Source: Plasmopara viticola
Lineage: Eukaryota > Oomycota > Peronosporomycetes > Peronosporales > Peronosporaceae
Length of the DNA stretch: 64,000 nucleotides
Assembly: GCA_001695595.3 (NCBI GenBank)
Contig: MBPM02000090.1
Coordinates: forward strand, 124,001 to 188,000
Direction: 5' to 3'
Shown here: positions 46,808-58,667 of the stretch, one piece after another
Position numbering within the stretch: position 1 is the first letter of the stretch
How the letters are laid out: every line of letters begins with the position of its first letter
Program-made: the position numbers and the translations under genes
The notes under the pieces: model-generated
Told to the model about the DNA's origin: nothing
What the model saw: only the letters and a program-made list of their open reading frames with translations
The model's database searches: none

Positions 46808-49800
46808 TCCGCAGATAAATCTTTATTACGTCCGTTCGAGGGTTGTAAATATTGTGTTGATTACATCCAATAATAGTACTTCCGTACAGAAAATGGTGCG
46901 TGTACAGTCAGCTTTCATATCATATTTTGATTGAAGTAGATGCCAACTCGTTAAACGCCATTCGAATGCGTGTGCGGTAGGTACAATGACCCAAAAACCT
47001 TCCGTACTTTGCACTTGTAAGTAAATAAACAGCTTGTCGGTGTCAAATTTAAAAAAAAGGGGAGTGTTTGAATGGAGAAAATTACCATGCAATATATTGG
47101 TACTAAATTGAAAGCATCACTGAGAACCACAATCCATAATTCTAATAATAGAACTAGTATAGTACACATAGTATTACACCATATGTATTACCATATCATT
47201 ACTTAGATACCGATTGCAATTGACTGGAGGGGAGCTTAGCCATTTTTTGTAGAAAGATATATGCGAGACCAATAAACTCAGCAAACAAATACACGTCAAT
47301 TGGTGGATTTCTTCAGCATCTTTGGTATAGTTGACTCACAATCCACCTGATTTTTATGATAAGTCAAAATGAAAATCACGTGCGCGTGCACTGCGAGAGT
47401 TTCCATCACGGCCTTAAGCAACTCCACCCAAATAATCAGAGACAAAGTCAAGACTGTTTGAATAATCGTACTTCAGCATATCATTCAAGTGCTTGTCACA
47501 CAATAGCAGCCTGATTCTGCCGTATCGTCGGAATTGGAGAAATAAGTAGCGTAACTTTCAACAAATTTGGCCAATTGCATCGCGGCCAGTGCTATGACAA
47601 GAACATCATTTTTGTTGGACTTCATCGTACGAATTGCTAAAGCGATCGCTGCTGATACACCACCTATACGTCCCTACACAAGGGGAGAACTCTGGGGCCT
47701 CGCTCAACATTTTCTGCAAAATCTACGAATATTTCATATTGCCAACTATAATAAGTGTAGACATTCTGAGTCACGGTGTCCCAAAAGGTGTGAAGATAAG
47801 AATCGCTATCGTCTGGTCCGGAGATAGCCTTGGTATTCCTCCCATGACCACTAAGGCTAAACAAAAGGCATATTCGGTAGACGACAACCTGCATGAGCTT
47901 CGGCTCAGCATTCAAATTACTTCGGATAGTGCGTGAGTTATAAGTGCAGCTCAAAAATGTGCGGGTCGTATATCTCACCTCAGTGGTATTTTGGCTTCTC
48001 CAAAAGAAGTCAGGCGCTCAGAACTCTGGTTTTTAGCGGGTTTTATATATACTTAGCGCAGTTACAAAAGACAGCAAATTACTCACGAAGCTCCCATTTT
48101 TACTAATTACAAATTCCAGTGACACTTAAGCAAATATACCGGAGCCGATCGAACGACTTAGTAGAGCTCTGTGAAGCGTGATTTTCTTTTACTCAGAGAA
48201 GACTCACGGCGTCTATTGAGTATTTAAAGCGCTTTGAGCTCTCTTTATTAGACTTGACGTTTTTACATATATGTAATTGCTTCTACGGGATTGATTTGAC
48301 GGGCTTAAATTGCTATCGGGGTCGGCCAGTGTTGACAATCCGCGGCTCTTTCGATGCAACTCCATTTTTCCAGTCTCCAGCAAAAGTCAAATTGCATAAA
48401 TGATTGAGCTGAATGGTCCGTTGAAATTACACACAATCGCAAGTATGAGCGGATTGCAATCTATCTGCATACTCAACCCAGTCTGTATCCATTAATAAAA
48501 AATGCTTGTGTCGAACATGCCAAAGTTTATCGATAAAGGCTTCGACGACGAGCGGAATATTTAACGCTTGAAATTAAATCTGCTTTGACGCACAACACCG
48601 TGTACAACAAGGCGACATTGATGGCTCAAGTGGATACGTCGGAAAAAATGGGTGTGTATGATTCGATGGTTTCCGCCTAAACGATTCTTCAGCATGGGGC
48701 TCGCGTCTTAATTTAAAAACCAGGCTGTCAGCTTCGCATTGTGCGACAACCGTGCTTGCTTGGCTGCTCAAAAAGGCAGAAGCTAAGTGTCGGTTTGCGA
48801 GCCGAAGAAAAATGGTTTGTACGCATTGGGAGCGTCAGATATGGAGCTGTACTATCTGCATACACTTCGCAGCAGTTCCAGCATAATCGATGAACTAGAG
48901 TGGTACCTTTCATAACAATTATTTTGGTCTGAAAACTTGTCGTTGACTACCAGCGTCTTATCATCGTGCGTACTATAGTCCATAACATATGCATTTGTGA
49001 GAAGTGCTTACGCAGCAATCACCAGAGACCTTAAGATGGTTTGACTCATGGCATTAACTTTTTTTAGCCCTGTCGAAGACGCTAATCATACAAGGTGATG
49101 GTAGTTCTATCAAAGTGGAGTTTTGAGCTCTATTGTGTTCCTAAATTTGACAAAACACCTCCGTTTAGCAATATGACTGGTCCTGATCTTGGTGACGGCA
49201 TTGTGCGAAAAATGCACTTCACGGAATGGTGGCGTCTGACCTAAGTGTTAAGGATATGTAGTTGCACTCCTACACGAACGACTCGTTCGACTTGTGCCCT
49301 TCAAGGTAAAGACTACGGCGCTCCCTACCCACGTTCAAACTTTGATCGAATGCTAGCTTTGCGGCTGTGTAATTATGTGTTACTCGTAAGCATATCTGAC
49401 CTAGCTCTGAGTCTCTAAAACGCTTCCAGAAAGGCCCGTGCGCACGCACTGCATAGTGCGTCTTCAGCAGCTCAATAAATACTGCTTCTAGATCTTACGG
49501 ATTGTAGCCACGGGTCGTAGACACACGGTCTGTGCTCAAACTTTGTCGCGGATAGTCCTCACCCTTTGATTTCAAAATTGGGAATGCTGACCAAAGGCCT
49601 GACCTTGTTTTGTCGGTACAGAGATTTGCGCGCTGGCGCGAGTGTTCTCTACGTGCAAACAATTTGTGTTCTGACGGCAAAGATTACTTTCGTCGGGATG
49701 CCGTGTGGTGGTGGTCTTAAGTCGTGTTTTCAGAATGATGTCTGCTTCGATTGACAACGATAATCTAACTACGTTAGGCAATGTAATTGTGTTCGCCAAT

Positions 49801-52800
49801 CTAGGGTATTAGTATCAGAACAAGATTTGCGCCTCATAAAATATGTTGTTCAAATTTTAAATATTTATACAAGTCTCAACGATGGTAGGTTTTATACAGA
49901 ATAGTTCAGACAAACTTTAAATTGTATGGAGTCACAGGAAGGGGTTCCAAAGCCTAGTGTGTGTCACACTAGTTGGTGTCATTATCATGGTGCTTTCCAC
50001 TTTTCATTTTATGTTTAAGAGACATTACTTGATACTTATGAGCTGACAGAGAAGAGATGCACGATTTTATGATTGCTCTTTAAAGCACATTAGTAATAAG
50101 TACTGTGCTAGATGGTAATTAACAATTGTTTTACCTAAAGGTGGTCATTAATAAGCTATAACAAACTTTAGCTCACATTTGGAAGTATAAAAACAAGTAT
50201 TTGCCTTTGAAGACTAAGGACAGTGTGACTTGCATAAGTTATAAGTATAGAACAACAGTCAAAGCGTTTTTCTGGGCAAATAGCAACGATGCATTGCTGC
50301 AGAAGAAGAAAAAGGATAGATTGATGCTGCTTTAACAAAATATGCTTTGTTTGTAAGCGCGGTAATACAACCACCTAGCGTGGCACGCACTGAGTTCGTG
50401 TATCTCAGTAAAGCTAATATAATTAATTCTCTGAGTGCATGCAAGTCAAAGGTTTCCAATGTAGCTTTCTGTCAATCAGGCATTACCATTAGAACTGTAT
50501 TGCTTTTCGAAAGCTCACAAAACGAGCTTAATGAGCCTCGCATATAATTTCTAGGTCGGACAGACCCTAAGTCTTTCAACTGCTTTATTGATCACACTTT
50601 TGTATCGGCTGAGCTCTATCCAGGCAGTATTTTCAAAAGCACGAGCCAAGCTTACAGTTTCTGATACTTCATGGGTTTTCGGCGTATGCACGCTATATCG
50701 TTAGATGACGAAGTGATTTCCCTATAGCACACTCGCACCACGTGAGTCAGATACCATCGGATTTTAATGAGCCAGGTTCAAGCTTTATGGTGAGCTTGCC
50801 TAAACCATCATTTCAAGTATATAAAGAGAACTACCCTGTATATGCCGCTATTACCTGAGCCTCTCATGCGTCGCACAGAGCGTGACCAGTGTATTAAATG
50901 CGCACTGTATATACTCCATGCTTCAAATAGTATCGGACAATTGTGTCGAGGAAGCCGAAACTTAAAACTTGTAATATGTTTTTGGCGGTAGAGACCGAAG
51001 TGTAGATGAATCTTGTATGATTCCATTTCCGTTGGCAAACAACAAGTTTGTTCCCGACAAGCCGCCTGTAATCGCTCAAGATGTTTTATATCATTTAAAA
51101 GACTTTCGCATTACCATTTGGCTTTTTGACAAACATGCAGCGTAAGGGACCTAAGCGTCAGATTTTAGCGTAGCAGACATTTGCCCATGGGATCTACCAT
51201 GCTTATTTAATGACTCAAAAGAGCGAACACTCTGTGATGCAGTACTTAATATTCATGGACACGGTCGAGATCTTTTACTAGTCGACTTTAAAAACATCCA
51301 GGGGACAGCTAGCAACATAATGGCACCGACGATCTTGCGAATAGTGCGGCCACATTTAGCAATTGCTTTCCTCGCTGGCAGACTTCGCACGCAGACTATC
51401 TATACAGCTTAAGCCACCAAAATAGGTACTTATCAAAGCATACATCGCTTTTTGATCACATTAATCACTCAGCAAAGTATCGTGATTCGAAAGTACAATA
51501 CAAACTTTCAGATTGCCACGCTAGAAAATACTATAAAAAGTGGAAACATCGATCAGGACTGTGATAAGCTAGCCCGACTTCCATCTATAACCTTGTTACT
51601 TTTCGCTTAACATCCATGACACTTTCTTGTCGAATTTCTTAAACCTATCAATTTCAGAGCTCTTAGCAAAACTGCGTTTACGTCTTCTTGTGGATACACT
51701 CCACGGATCAATAATTAATATTGACGAAGTGCTAGCCCTTAGTCTGGACAACACAGTAGTGCATGAGCCTGAGCACCATGCTTATATAATAAATACTTCC
51801 CCTCAAAGCTATGCATTACTAAGAGAAATTGTCATACGACTGAACCCCGCGAGAGCTGATTCGCGGTACATGGTCTGCAAAAATTACTCATAGCGAAGCC
51901 TAGTATGTGGATCATATTACTTACATTATACTAATTCATCGCAATTTGCTCTTACACATAAAAGTAGTGGGTCGCCCCAACTATTTAAAGAAAGTGTGAG
52001 TTTAATTGCTGACTTCACTTTGTACTTGAAGCCAAGATAAGTCGCAGATCCCTATCCGTAATGATTTAAACGATAGCCAAGCGAGCCTCAGATATTTTTT
52101 TCTGCCTAAAAAATGGAAATTGGCGTTTGGATGTTACCAGTACTGCTTTCATAATCAAGCTGGCACCACGAACTCTATAAAATAATTCAAGGTCTTCGTC
52201 TGCTCTAATTCATAATCATTCTTGTAATGACACGGGTCCGAGGAATGGTACCAATTCCTTATTGAGTCGTTTGGTTGATCATGAGATGCTTGATAGAACT
52301 TGCTGTTCTAGTTGGTGATCAAGCGTAAACACATTATTTAGCTCGAGCTGATCGCTACTCAGGATCAAGGTACTTTGCTTTGCAGCCAAATTTGCTGCAG
52401 CCCCACTCTAACGCCTTGTTGTGTCGACCGAAACAGCTCCAAAAAGTAATAGCATCTCTAACAGAGTTTTAATATTTGTTTTGAAGAACTTCGTCTGATA
52501 AGACAGCTATCATTACGCTTAAAATAGTATCTCTTCTGTTACCAGTAAGTGAGGTATCCGAAGCAGATTTTTTCGAAATTCGGTAATATTTCCTAATTTT
52601 AACCCCAGGTATCCCTGAAAAGCCAGCGAAGATTCGAAAGGGACGTTTGAAGCGTAGACAAGGGTGATACGACTATGTAATCTTTTATCGGAGCCATTTC
52701 ATGAATCACATCGGCTTACCTCTTTCCGATGGTCAATACAGCGCACTTTCACTGCGATGGCTTATAGTCATACAAATTAAAGAAGAGATAATCACCTTTA

Positions 52801-52830
52801 TTCCTACCAGACGAAGCGGTTTTGGAATAA
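46808..52830. other. 6-kb gene desert
   Basis: No frame with family similarity or a persuasive start. Short frames at 47567-47936 (plus) and 50347-50547 (plus) look like chance. AT-rich and without visible LTRs. The DNAAF11 promoter must lie at its left edge. Confidence 0.5.
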
Positions 52831-53178
52831 TACTAGGTGCACGTTTTCGAAAAAGGTTGGGGTGACGCCCTCCTTCCAAGCGCGGGGGCTAAATGCTCGC
52901 GCGCTTCGGGCAGGTGCTCTCGGGCATCTGCAGGTCTCTAACGAGTCTCACCCTCGACGCGACGGTCTCCAGCACCGGGCGCCACCTGGGCTCTTACCAA
53001 GTCAGAGCTAAACAAAATGATGGAAGACCCTCACGACCTCGGTGCTGGCTGCACTGCCCGCCGAACGAGACCCGACGTATGCGGACACCACTCTATGCCG
53101 TGGACTAGCCAGACTGAGCCTAGCACGTGCATAACTTGGCAACGCGATAACGTAATGCATTACATTACTAGGTGCACG
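52831..53178 (+). mobile_element. SINE-like element, copy 1, with 13-bp target-site duplication
   Basis: The 322-bp body (52844-53165) is flanked by TACTAGGTGCACG at 52831-52843 and 53166-53178. It begins near TTCGAAAAAGGTTGGGGTGA and ends in a short AT-rich tail (CGTAATGCATTACAT). It is distinctly more GC-rich than its surroundings. It matches copy 2 at 60134-60457 in reverse orientation with three substitutions and one single-base indel over about 305 nt by eye. No terminal inverted repeat, no LTR and no transposase ORF; the frame at 52893-53108 is chance. Size and target-site duplication fit a SINE or other non-autonomous retroposon. I cannot find confident pol III boxes. Confidence 0.75.
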
Positions 53179-54340
53179 GAGCAGGTCGTTGATAATAAGA
53201 GATGCATTGAATCCATGCTACCCTTTTGTAAAAGAGTAAAGACCGCGTTCGGCGTTACCATTCAAACGAGGTGACAATGAAGGATCCATCGAGTGAATGG
53301 TTTTATTAGCCACAAGAATAATCACAAGATCGTGTTTGGCGCTACCACCTATTAGAGGTGCACGTCATAAACACGACTTGTTTCTAAAAGCCAATTGTGC
53401 GCGACAAGGCGGTGGCACGAGGCAAGAAAAGTGTGCAAAAAGAAATTCAAGTCAAATGACAATTAACAAGTGAATCGCAATCATCATTCCGGCACAGACG
53501 CTAATTCCCAGGCAAAGCAAAATGGCTGGATGTGCAACGTTTTGCGCATTTGGCTCAGCGGGCAAAAAAAACGAGAAGACAGCAGCAGAAAAGCAGGTCG
53601 TTATTTGTGCATGTTAGTAATAATTGGTATGTCAGATTGTAATTTATTTCACAATAACTGTATCGACAAATATGAATATATTCAGCTCGCATTTAATGTA
53701 CAGGACTTAGTATGTAGAGTTGTAGTGAATCGTACAAACTAAGACTAGGAAACCGTATGAATTCGAAGGATAGAGCTAGGGTCAAAGGCCTATGCTCACT
53801 CTTCCTCTTAGCACAGAGCTACTGTAGCCGCACATTTAGAAGCACTCAGTCAAGCGCCATCAGGTGAGTAGACCAGTCCAGTTAACGGGGTTAAAGGATA
53901 AGACCGTCAGCGAGCTCCACGGTATTGGCGTAGCCCCTCACTCGTTAGTTCGTCACATCAAGGCGCAGTGTGGCTTTAACGCCACGCAAGTTACGCGAGT
54001 GTCATGTCACCACAAATGTCAAGTCTAGTGGAAACGGTCTTTCACACAAAGCCGAGATTTCGTGGTATATAGTGTAATGTCTATTGGCTTTCAGTCTTGA
54101 AGAAATGCCTTTTTGCTTCTTCGACCATATGTTACATGAAGTCGTGCTTCATTGTCTAAGTGTCACATGGCACAGAATCCGAGAAGATATGCAATTCTCA
54201 CATCCAAGAGGATTGCTTTGGCTTAGATTCCTTCCTATCCCAAAATTTTTAAAATAACCGAAAAAGCTGTTCATGACCCGAACAGTACAGTTCCACACTG
54301 TACAGGTCGACTGCACCGCATTCTGTGTTGAATTTTTTGT
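53179..54340. other. Intergenic upstream of acyltransferase 1
   Basis: About 1.2 kb without a supported gene. A plus frame at 53470-53742 starts with GTG and is unfamiliar. Confidence 0.45.
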
Positions 54341-54346
54341 AAGCCC

Positions 54347-54510
54347 GTACCCACATGCCTACGTTTACCCACCAACTGGACCCGCTACCCATGCTTTAGG
54401 TATGGGTACTTAGTGTGGACAGTGTAAAAGCGTGGCTTATGTTGCACTGTCACTGCCAAGCCCACACTCACCCTGGACCCGCGTACCCATGCCTAAACCC
54501 ATGGGTATGA
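54347..54510. promoter_or_regulatory. Cluster of TACCCATG-type repeats in the acyltransferase 1 promoter
   Basis: The 270 bp before the ATG at 54617 contain repeated TACCCATG motifs in both orientations. There is a degenerate TACCCACATG near 54349 and an inverted pair TACCCAT (54386-54392) and ATGGGTA (54402-54408). TACCCATG recurs at 54484-54491, and the palindrome ACCCATGGGT lies at 54497-54506. A longer direct repeat, TGGACCCGCTACCCATGC and TGGACCCGCGTACCCATGC, begins at 54377 and 54474. This is what a multi-site promoter looks like, but binding is inferred. Confidence 0.45.
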
Positions 54511-54616
54511 GTTAGTCTAGGGTGGGTGTGGAATAGGTGCCCGGTACCTCTGGTACATAGTCCCACACTGTCACGTACGTCACAACCCTTCCACGCATTA
54601 TATTATTACCCAAAAC

Positions 54617-55981
54617 ATGCGCAATGCTGACGTGGAACATCAAACCACCAAGGAGGACAATGATGTGAGTGTCAATGTGCAGGCCTTACCCGAGAACCAG
54701 CCACTGTTAATTCAGAATGAGCAAAGCGATAGTGATCAGACCAAGGTCACGGAGGCTACAAAAGCAGAAGTACCGGTTACTGCACCCACCAAAGCCTTGT
54801 TTCTCGATGGATTACGTGGATTAGCCGCTCTACTGGTTGTAGCGCAGCACTCGGGCGAATATTTACAGGGTTTAAACTTAGGTGCTACTGCAGTCGACTC
54901 TTTCTTCGTGCTGTCGTCATTTCTCCTCACGTGGCTTTTCATGAAGAAGAGCATTCGGTTACTCAAGGAGAAAGCGGGGTTTCGCAAATGGACGTTTACA
55001 CTAGCCGACTACTTTTCCAGACGCTTCTTTCGTGTGTACCCTCTTTTTGCACTCACGTGCATTGCATTGTGGTTCATGGATACTGAAATTCGTTTGCAGT
55101 ACTTTTTAAAAAAAACTTCAAAGACTTTCGACCTGTTCAAGACGCTCACGTTCGAGTTTGAATACCGATATTTTGTCTTTTGGACTTTACCACTTGAAGT
55201 CTCTTACTACTTTGTCATACCGGTGTTCGTATTGGGTACGCTTAAGCTGCAGAAATATTGGTGGGTACCATTTCTTCCTGCGTACTGGTGGGTCGTCTCG
55301 CAAGGCTGGACCGAGTACCGAACGAGCCACTCCAAGCTCTTACCCCACATTCCAACATTTCTCGCTGGATCAATGGCTGCAGCAATTTTTGTGAAGCTAG
55401 ACACGTGGATCAAAGCCAGTGGATTCCAGTATCGATTTCACCACAAAGTAGTGGTGCGAACGATCGACTACACGGCACTTGCTGTCTTATTAAGCGTTGC
55501 ATTCCATGGCCTCTTTTTCATCTGGGTTCATGAGAACGTGGCCCCGAAAACGGATGGTTTTCATTTTGTGAGCGTGCTTTTGACGATTGTCATTGTGTGT
55601 GAAATGCTCTTGCCTTCTCCACTTTCATCGATTTTAGAATGGAGTTTTTTGCGGTATTGGGGAAAAATCAGCTTTTCCGTTTATCTGTTGCATGGCTTTA
55701 TTATCTACAATAAAACAATAAGTCATCAGCACGATTACTATTGTCGTCTCTTTTCGCGCTTTGGATTACTTTGTTTGCTCGCGACGACAACGTACCAATT
55801 GGTCGAATATCCTTCGCAATTATTGGCTCAACGTATTACGAAGGCTTTAAATGAACAGGAAGCAAAAGGGTCGGGAGGCATGGCTGTGTTTTGGGGTCAA
55901 TGGGGAAACATTTATAAAATCCTGGAACAACGGTCGACAGACAGCAAAGGCCCCGATGGCACGAACGCGCAACTGGTGTAA
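54617..55981 (+). CDS. Acyltransferase-3 family integral membrane protein
   Basis: 454-aa, intronless, multi-spanning acyltransferase of the OafA/NodX (acyltransferase 3) family, which moves acyl groups across or within membranes onto sugars or lipids. The signature block is FLDGLRGLAALLVVAQHSGE at about 62-81; the histidine in it is the expected catalytic residue. VDSFFVLSSFLLTWLFM (about 92-108) corresponds to the usual VxxFFVLSGFL. ADYFSRRFFRVYPLF (about 129-143) is the conserved R-x10-R region. About ten membrane segments follow, with a final FLRYWGKISFSVYLLHG (about 351-367). An acidic soluble N-terminus of about 55 residues and a soluble C-terminus flank the membrane part. The substrate is unknown. 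A close relative starts at 63635. Confidence 0.88.
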   Translation: MRNADVEHQTTKEDNDVSVNVQALPENQPLLIQNEQSDSDQTKVTEATKAEVPVTAPTKALFLDGLRGLAALLVVAQHSGEYLQGLNLGATAVDSFFVLSSFLLTWLFMKKSIRLLKEKAGFRKWTFTLADYFSRRFFRVYPLFALTCIALWFMDTEIRLQYFLKKTSKTFDLFKTLTFEFEYRYFVFWTLPLEVSYYFVIPVFVLGTLKLQKYWWVPFLPAYWWVVSQGWTEYRTSHSKLLPHIPTFLAGSMAAAIFVKLDTWIKASGFQYRFHHKVVVRTIDYTALAVLLSVAFHGLFFIWVHENVAPKTDGFHFVSVLLTIVIVCEMLLPSPLSSILEWSFLRYWGKISFSVYLLHGFIIYNKTISHQHDYYCRLFSRFGLLCLLATTTYQLVEYPSQLLAQRITKALNEQEAKGSGGMAVFWGQWGNIYKILEQRSTDSKGPDGTNAQLV

Positions 55982-57137
55982 TTTTAGAATATATATGCGT
56001 GTTTACAATAACAAAACAATATCTTTTTATTGCTTATCTGTGCAACGCTTTACATTTTATATAAAGCAGCGCTCCAAGTCGCAATCAGATGCTAAGTAAG
56101 GGAAATGTTCAAGCCTGGAGGAGCTGTCTGGATCGATTGATTAAAGCATTGATTTTTTTCTACAAAATTGTATTTTTCATTATCGAAAATTATGAATTGT
56201 CGAGCTAATTACCCTACGCTTAAGTTAGTCGCAAATATTCAATTTTCTCATCATGTCATGTCGTAAGCTTGGTCCAGGGATGGCAACTTACCTGAGTCAC
56301 GTAATTTGGTCCTTGTATGTACAAAGCCACTGTGGCCAAAGTTTTTGCGTGGCTGAATTTGGCAAGTAACAACATTTCACTCTTTTCGATCGTCTTCGTC
56401 TCCTCAATCCAACGATGAGCAAATATAGCGAAGCGTAATACTTCACTCCACAGATCAAGTCTTCAACCAATTTGCAAGTACTTTGACTGAACGCACGCAA
56501 TGAGGTGCACTTTCAGTCAAGGTGCACTACAATTTGGCCAAAAGACTTGACACTAGCCCTCTTACCTTGTAAACCTAAGCGTGCACGCAATGAGGTGCTC
56601 TTTGGTCTATCCGGTAAGAGGAGAGTCGATAGCGTCTGTAGAGTGAAGTTCATTCGACAAACGAGGCCTAGACGCGCACGTGATGAGGTGCAGCGTTGGC
56701 ACAGTCCGTCGAGTAAATGCACAACACGCTTCTTGTGCACGCAATGAGGTGCAGCAAAGATACGCATTGTGTAAGCAGCTAAGCACTTGTGGAGAAGAGA
56801 CGTGATCGAGAAAAGCCTTGACTTGACACCCGAGAAAAAATGAATGATCGTTGCACGTCATGAGGTGCGATAGAAAACAAGAGGTTGCTTGGTGCAGTAT
56901 AGAGCATTTGACGAGGAGCGTAAAAACGTGAGCTTGTGGCAATAATGAAAACACACTTCCTAGCTTGTGGCAATAATGAAAAGACCAGTTTCCCACTTCC
57001 TAATGGGGCGCTGGAAAGACGCTAAATAAGGGAAATCTAATGGCGAAAAGTGACCACAAAACATGAAAATGGACTGCGACAGCGAAGAGCACGGACAAGT
57101 TAGCACCACAAGGTACAGGAGACAGGATTAGGTGTAC
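55982..57137. other. Convergent intergenic region holding a motif array
   Basis: Lies between the 3' ends of acyltransferase 1 and the lysine-rich gene. No gene is supported; the minus frame 56996-56607 is interrupted and unfamiliar. It contains the five-copy GCAC-N8-GTGC array. It also holds a tandem duplication of about 31 bp (AGCTTGTGGCAATAATGAAA at 56931-56950 and 56962-56981). Confidence 0.6.
56494..56868 (+). repeat. Five copies of a 16-bp GCACGYNATGAGGTGC motif
   Basis: Copies start at 56494, 56583, 56676, 56737 and 56853, all in the same orientation. Three are identical (GCACGCAATGAGGTGC); the others read GCACGTGATGAGGTGC and GCACGTCATGAGGTGC. Each has inverted outer arms GCAC and GTGC. 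Spacing is irregular (89, 93, 61 and 116 bp) and the sequence between copies is largely unrelated, so this is not a simple tandem satellite. Confidence 0.75.
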
Positions 57138-57965
57138 CTAATGAAAGCGAATGGCGACGGAAGTCGTGAGTCCAGCCACTGAAGATTCACGCCGCTGATA
57201 CTCGTTCAAGCGTGTGTGGCCATTCACGTAGAGGTGAGTGATATCTTGCAATGGCAATCGCTTGGGTGTTGCACACTTTGACACTTTGACCGGTTTCTTG
57301 ATCGTTTTGATCTTTGGAGACACCTTTGTGGCAGACATTGTGGCTTCCAGACGCTTCTTCACTGGCGTTGCGAATACCATTGTCTCTTGCCTCTCAACTT
57401 CTTGATCTTTCTTCTTCATCGTCTTCTTCATGTCGTTCTCCGTCTCCGTTTTTACTTCCTCTTCATTTAGAGCACTGTGTTCCACGTCGTGTTTCTTAAC
57501 TCGTCCTTGCTCGTCATCATCGTTTGAAGCTTCGCGTTGTCGTTTTACACCACGTTTGCTGACTTTACGCTCCTTCTTTTTTACACCAATCTCGAGCTTT
57601 TTAGCACATCCTCGCTCTTCATTGCCGTCGTCGGAGGCTTCACGCCGTCGCTTGAGGCTTTGATTGCGGGCTTCAGCCTCGTTCATCGTGGCTGCCGTCT
57701 CCCGCTTCTTCACATGACGGTGTTCTGTACTTGGATCATTGGAGCTTTCACGCTGACGCTTTGGACGACGAGATGAGGCCACGCCAATTTTTACTTTCAG
57801 GCTAGAGCTGCTGCGTCTTTGGGAACGTGGAGGCGTTGAGTCTCGAGCGGCCGATAACGACCTGGGCCATGCACGCCGACGGATGACGTAGCCATAATTT
57901 TCCTTATTGGATTCGTCAAAGTATTCATACTCGCGGTAGATGAGCGGTAGAAGATGATCTAGCAT
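57138..57965 (-). CDS. Hypothetical basic, repeat-containing protein, probably nuclear
   Basis: 275 aa from the ATG at 57965; the frame extends 41 codons upstream only with a non-ATG (TTG) start. The conserved-looking N-terminus is MLDHLLPLIYREYEYFDESN, followed by an Arg-rich stretch. Three imperfect repeats of about 36-38 residues follow, with cores KRQRESSND, KRRREASDD and KRQREASNDDDE, each ending in a KK motif. A Lys/Glu-rich segment and a C-terminus with TPKRLPLQDITHLYVNGHT come last. Many basic clusters could serve as nuclear localisation signals. I do not recognise a family; a chromatin or cell-cycle role would be guesswork. Intronless. Confidence 0.6.
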   Translation of the reverse strand: MLDHLLPLIYREYEYFDESNKENYGYVIRRRAWPRSLSAARDSTPPRSQRRSSSSLKVKIGVASSRRPKRQRESSNDPSTEHRHVKKRETAATMNEAEARNQSLKRRREASDDGNEERGCAKKLEIGVKKKERKVSKRGVKRQREASNDDDEQGRVKKHDVEHSALNEEEVKTETENDMKKTMKKKDQEVERQETMVFATPVKKRLEATMSATKVSPKIKTIKKPVKVSKCATPKRLPLQDITHLYVNGHTRLNEYQRRESSVAGLTTSVAIRFH

Positions 57966-58667
57966 GGCAAAAGTGGTCTGCGAGTTCTGACGAAATCTCG
58001 CGCTGCGCTTTAAAAACGAGCGCCAAAATTGAAAAGCGCGATTCCCGCCAAAAAGCAGGATAGCGATACCGGTACCGGCGGTACACAATAACTTAATTTT
58101 AGTAAATACCTGCGCTATTTAGACAGTAGTACTGCACCCGTTCGGATTTATCATTGCTACAGCTCGTGGACATTTTTGGACAATAAGCGAATAATTGCTA
58201 AAGCCACAGAGTTGGTGGACGCAACAAATCGCTGTGCTGAATGTATGTCCAGGAACAAACGCTTCAAAAGTACTTTCGATTTGTATTACTCTGGATAAGT
58301 GGAGCTAAACCTCTTCTATTGGCTTTCGCTTGGCCACGACGGACAGACTTGAGCGAATTTGGCCCCACCTTAGTCTTTAAAACAATTTCAAGTGGACGCT
58401 CATACACCACAGACTCGTAATATTTCTTTGCGCTGTGTGCTTGTTGCTTGTTGCTTTAATTTCGCATCGATCATACTGGTATTCATACTTAAGATAGTAT
58501 TAAGCTCATTTTTTTTAATCATAATAACGAATATTCCTCTGTTTGTCTTCCTCTATGTGCTGCGCTCGCTGCTGTTCCTCTATACACAGGTACAGCCAAA
58601 CATGTTGGCTGCACGTTAAATCCGCCGACATGTCGTTATGCCCATTCTAAATAGTTCCCGCGATCAA
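57966..58667. other. Intergenic, no gene seen
   Basis: Upstream of the lysine-rich gene and downstream of the 184-aa gene. A plus frame at 58392-58619 is hydrophobic and short and looks like chance. Confidence 0.45.

Noticed and set aside
47567..47978. Frames on both strands near 47.6-47.9 kb considered as a gene remnant
   Set aside because: Neither strand shows a family motif, and the frames contradict each other; chance is as likely.
52893..53274. Plus-strand frames overlapping SINE-like copy 1 (and the matching minus frame at 60463-60104)
   Set aside because: They lie in different frames of a non-coding retroposon and are interrupted by the element boundary; gene models made from them would be artefacts.
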